A stretch of DNA of 53,155 nucleotides from Solirubrobacterales bacterium (GTDB taxonomy: Bacteria > Actinomycetota > Thermoleophilia > Solirubrobacterales > Solirubrobacteraceae), in contig JACDGG010000004.1 in NCBI GenBank assembly GCA_013815355.1, positions 1 through 53,155 on the forward strand. Reading direction: 5' to 3'. Of this stretch, positions 52,217 through 53,155 are shown piece by piece (the first letter of the stretch is position 1; each line of letters opens with the position of its first letter). The notes beneath the pieces are model-generated. The model was not told where the DNA came from. It saw only the letters and a list, made by a program, of their open reading frames with translations, and did no database searches. A program made the translations under genes and the position numbers.

Positions 52217-52483
52217 TCAGACCGTGTCGATTCGCAATTCGCTGGCTCGCCGAAGACTGCGCGACGGGAACGCGAAATCTCCGATCCGATGAACGAGACC
52301 GGCGCCCGCCAATCGCGCTATGGCGTCTTCGGCATCCGGCCGGTCACCAAGTTCGCGTGCGATCTCCTCGAGGCTCCACGGCCACGAATGTCCGTCGAGC
52401 ACAAAGCTGACCACGGTGTTGTCGATCTCGTCCTCTGAGAGACCGGTGCCGCGGCGCTCGTCTGGAATACGCTGCTTTTGCAT
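52217..52483 (-). CDS. Small winged-helix-like protein
   Basis: This encodes 88 residues. The middle resembles a winged helix: DNTVVSFVLDGHSWPWSLEEIARELGDRPDAEDAIARLAGAGLVHRIGDFAFPS, with the wing after the recognition helix. There are no other motifs. An imperfect G/C hairpin (about 52510-52541) and a dyad operator at 52560-52586 lie upstream on its strand, between it and an XRE regulator gene. It is probably a regulator or an accessory protein of the element. Confidence 0.5.
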   Translation of the reverse strand: MQKQRIPDERRGTGLSEDEIDNTVVSFVLDGHSWPWSLEEIARELGDRPDAEDAIARLAGAGLVHRIGDFAFPSRSLRRASELRIDTV

Positions 52484-52559
52484 GGGAAGGTCCGTCCTTT
52501 CCGTGCCACGCCCCCGGGGCAGTTTGCGCTGTCGCCGGGGGCAGTTGATTGACGTTGGT

Positions 52560-52586
52560 CCGCCGAGTGTACTATCACATCGGCGG
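52560..52586. promoter_or_regulatory. Candidate operator upstream of the small winged-helix gene
   Basis: CCGCCGA (52560-52566) and TCGGCGG (52580-52586) form a perfect 7-bp dyad around 13 bases that contain TGT and ACA in near-symmetry. On the minus strand GATAGT inside the dyad could act as a -10. It lies between the XRE gene and the small winged-helix gene, a natural site for XRE binding. Confidence 0.5.
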
Positions 52587-52600
52587 TAAGTCCAGATCCC

Positions 52601-52846
52601 CTACCCTGAACCGTCCACGAGCGTCTCGGCGCGTCTGACAAGCATCGAAGTTCGGACGCCCAGACCCCCGGCCAGCCGGACGAGGTTGCTCCAGCTCGGG
52701 TTGCGCCGGCCATGCTCGACGTTGCTGAGCCAGCTCTGGCGAAAGCCGGTGGCCTCCGCGAGCTGAACCTGACTCATGCGTCGCTCGGCACGGATCGCGA
52801 CTACAGCACGTCCGAGCGACGCCGTATCAGGGGCTGGACGATTCAT
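52601..52846 (-). CDS. XRE-family transcriptional regulator
   Basis: The ATG at 52846 gives an 81-residue single-domain Cro/CI-type protein: LGRAVVAIRAERRMSQVQLAEATGFRQSWLSNVEHGRRNPSWSNLVRLAGGLGVRTSMLV. An in-frame start farther right (53017) would add 57 Arg- and Cys-rich residues unlike this family. It is intact, unlike the two XRE genes at 31.6-32.1 kb. It probably controls the small gene downstream through the dyad between them. Confidence 0.8.
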   Translation of the reverse strand: MNRPAPDTASLGRAVVAIRAERRMSQVQLAEATGFRQSWLSNVEHGRRNPSWSNLVRLAGGLGVRTSMLVRRAETLVDGSG

Positions 52847-53155
52847 TCCGCGGACTTCGCCAACGTCGCGCTCGCTCCTTGCTCGCGAGCCGCTTTCCCA
52901 CGCCGGACACATGTCTCTGCGATGTCTGCATAGCGCTCGTTTGTCGCCCGAGCCGGTCGAGACGTCCCCGATCACCCAACCGATTTGCTGTGCTTCTGCG
53001 CGATTGCCGCACAGCACAGCGGATCTCTGAACAGACTACGGGTATGAAATACCGCTTGGGCCTGCTGTCCGGTGGTGATCCTAAGGTCGCTTGACCGGGA
53101 CAGGGGCTCGTGGGAAGGACGCTTGTGGGCAGGCCGCCGTGCATTTGGGCTGTGA
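52847..53155. other. Right end of the window, no recognisable gene
   Basis: About 310 bases lie upstream of the XRE gene. No protein-like frame is recognised on either strand and no tRNA is seen. Confidence 0.45.

Overview
The window is very GC-rich DNA with many GTG/TTG starts and ATGA-type gene overlaps. It carries several secreted proteins built from Ig-like and PKD-like modules that end in a cysteine-paired tail domain. Together this suggests a high-GC actinobacterium, most likely Thermoleophilia/Solirubrobacterales. That placement is inferred from protein style; no rRNA or tRNA gene was seen.

Region 1 (1-20.4 kb) looks like ordinary chromosome. It opens with the 3' end of a benzoylformate-decarboxylase-like ThDP enzyme coupled to a large FAD/Fe-S dehydrogenase, a plausible 2-hydroxyacid (mandelate-like) oxidation pair. 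A leftward housekeeping run follows: methyltransferase, SIMPL-like secreted protein, metallophosphoesterase, FxsA, and an NhaA antiporter fused to a DsbA-like thioredoxin domain. Next are a PepSY-like secreted protein, a GH27 alpha-galactosidase, a secreted seven-repeat predicted beta-propeller, two tandem Ig/PKD surface proteins (1333 and 479 aa) and an aldehyde dehydrogenase.

Region 2 (20.4-36.7 kb) is a patchwork of transferred and decaying DNA. It holds three TetR regulators, two of them with clear dyad operators in divergent promoters, a broken glutathione S-transferase, and an integrase remnant. It also holds a HYD1-like ADP-ribosyltransferase candidate, a CMD-SDR-TetR cluster divergent from a secreted esterase, and an excisionase-integrase cassette with attP-like repeats. 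Two broken XRE regulators, a YihY/LapA membrane pair and an IS110-family remnant complete it.

Region 3 (36.7-52.2 kb) is a defence island. In order it carries an AbiEi/AbiEii toxin-antitoxin pair; an HNH-like protein, a PD-(D/E)XK nuclease and a TOPRIM nuclease packed tightly together; and a two-gene operon joining a protein with a canonical HEPN RNase motif to a TIR-like NADase-type protein. A single-chain type IIG-like restriction-modification enzyme with a small partner, an orphan MNT nucleotidyltransferase, and an integrase-excisionase pair follow. The HEPN-TIR operon and the HNH/nuclease/TOPRIM block are the best candidates for undescribed systems.

Two copies of a spaced motif array (23001-23153 and 46335-46488) each sit to the left of a related leftward integrase (one broken, one intact). 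They are proposed to be attachment-site or arm regions of related integrative elements. The right edge (52.2-53.2 kb) has small DNA-binding proteins and a candidate operator.
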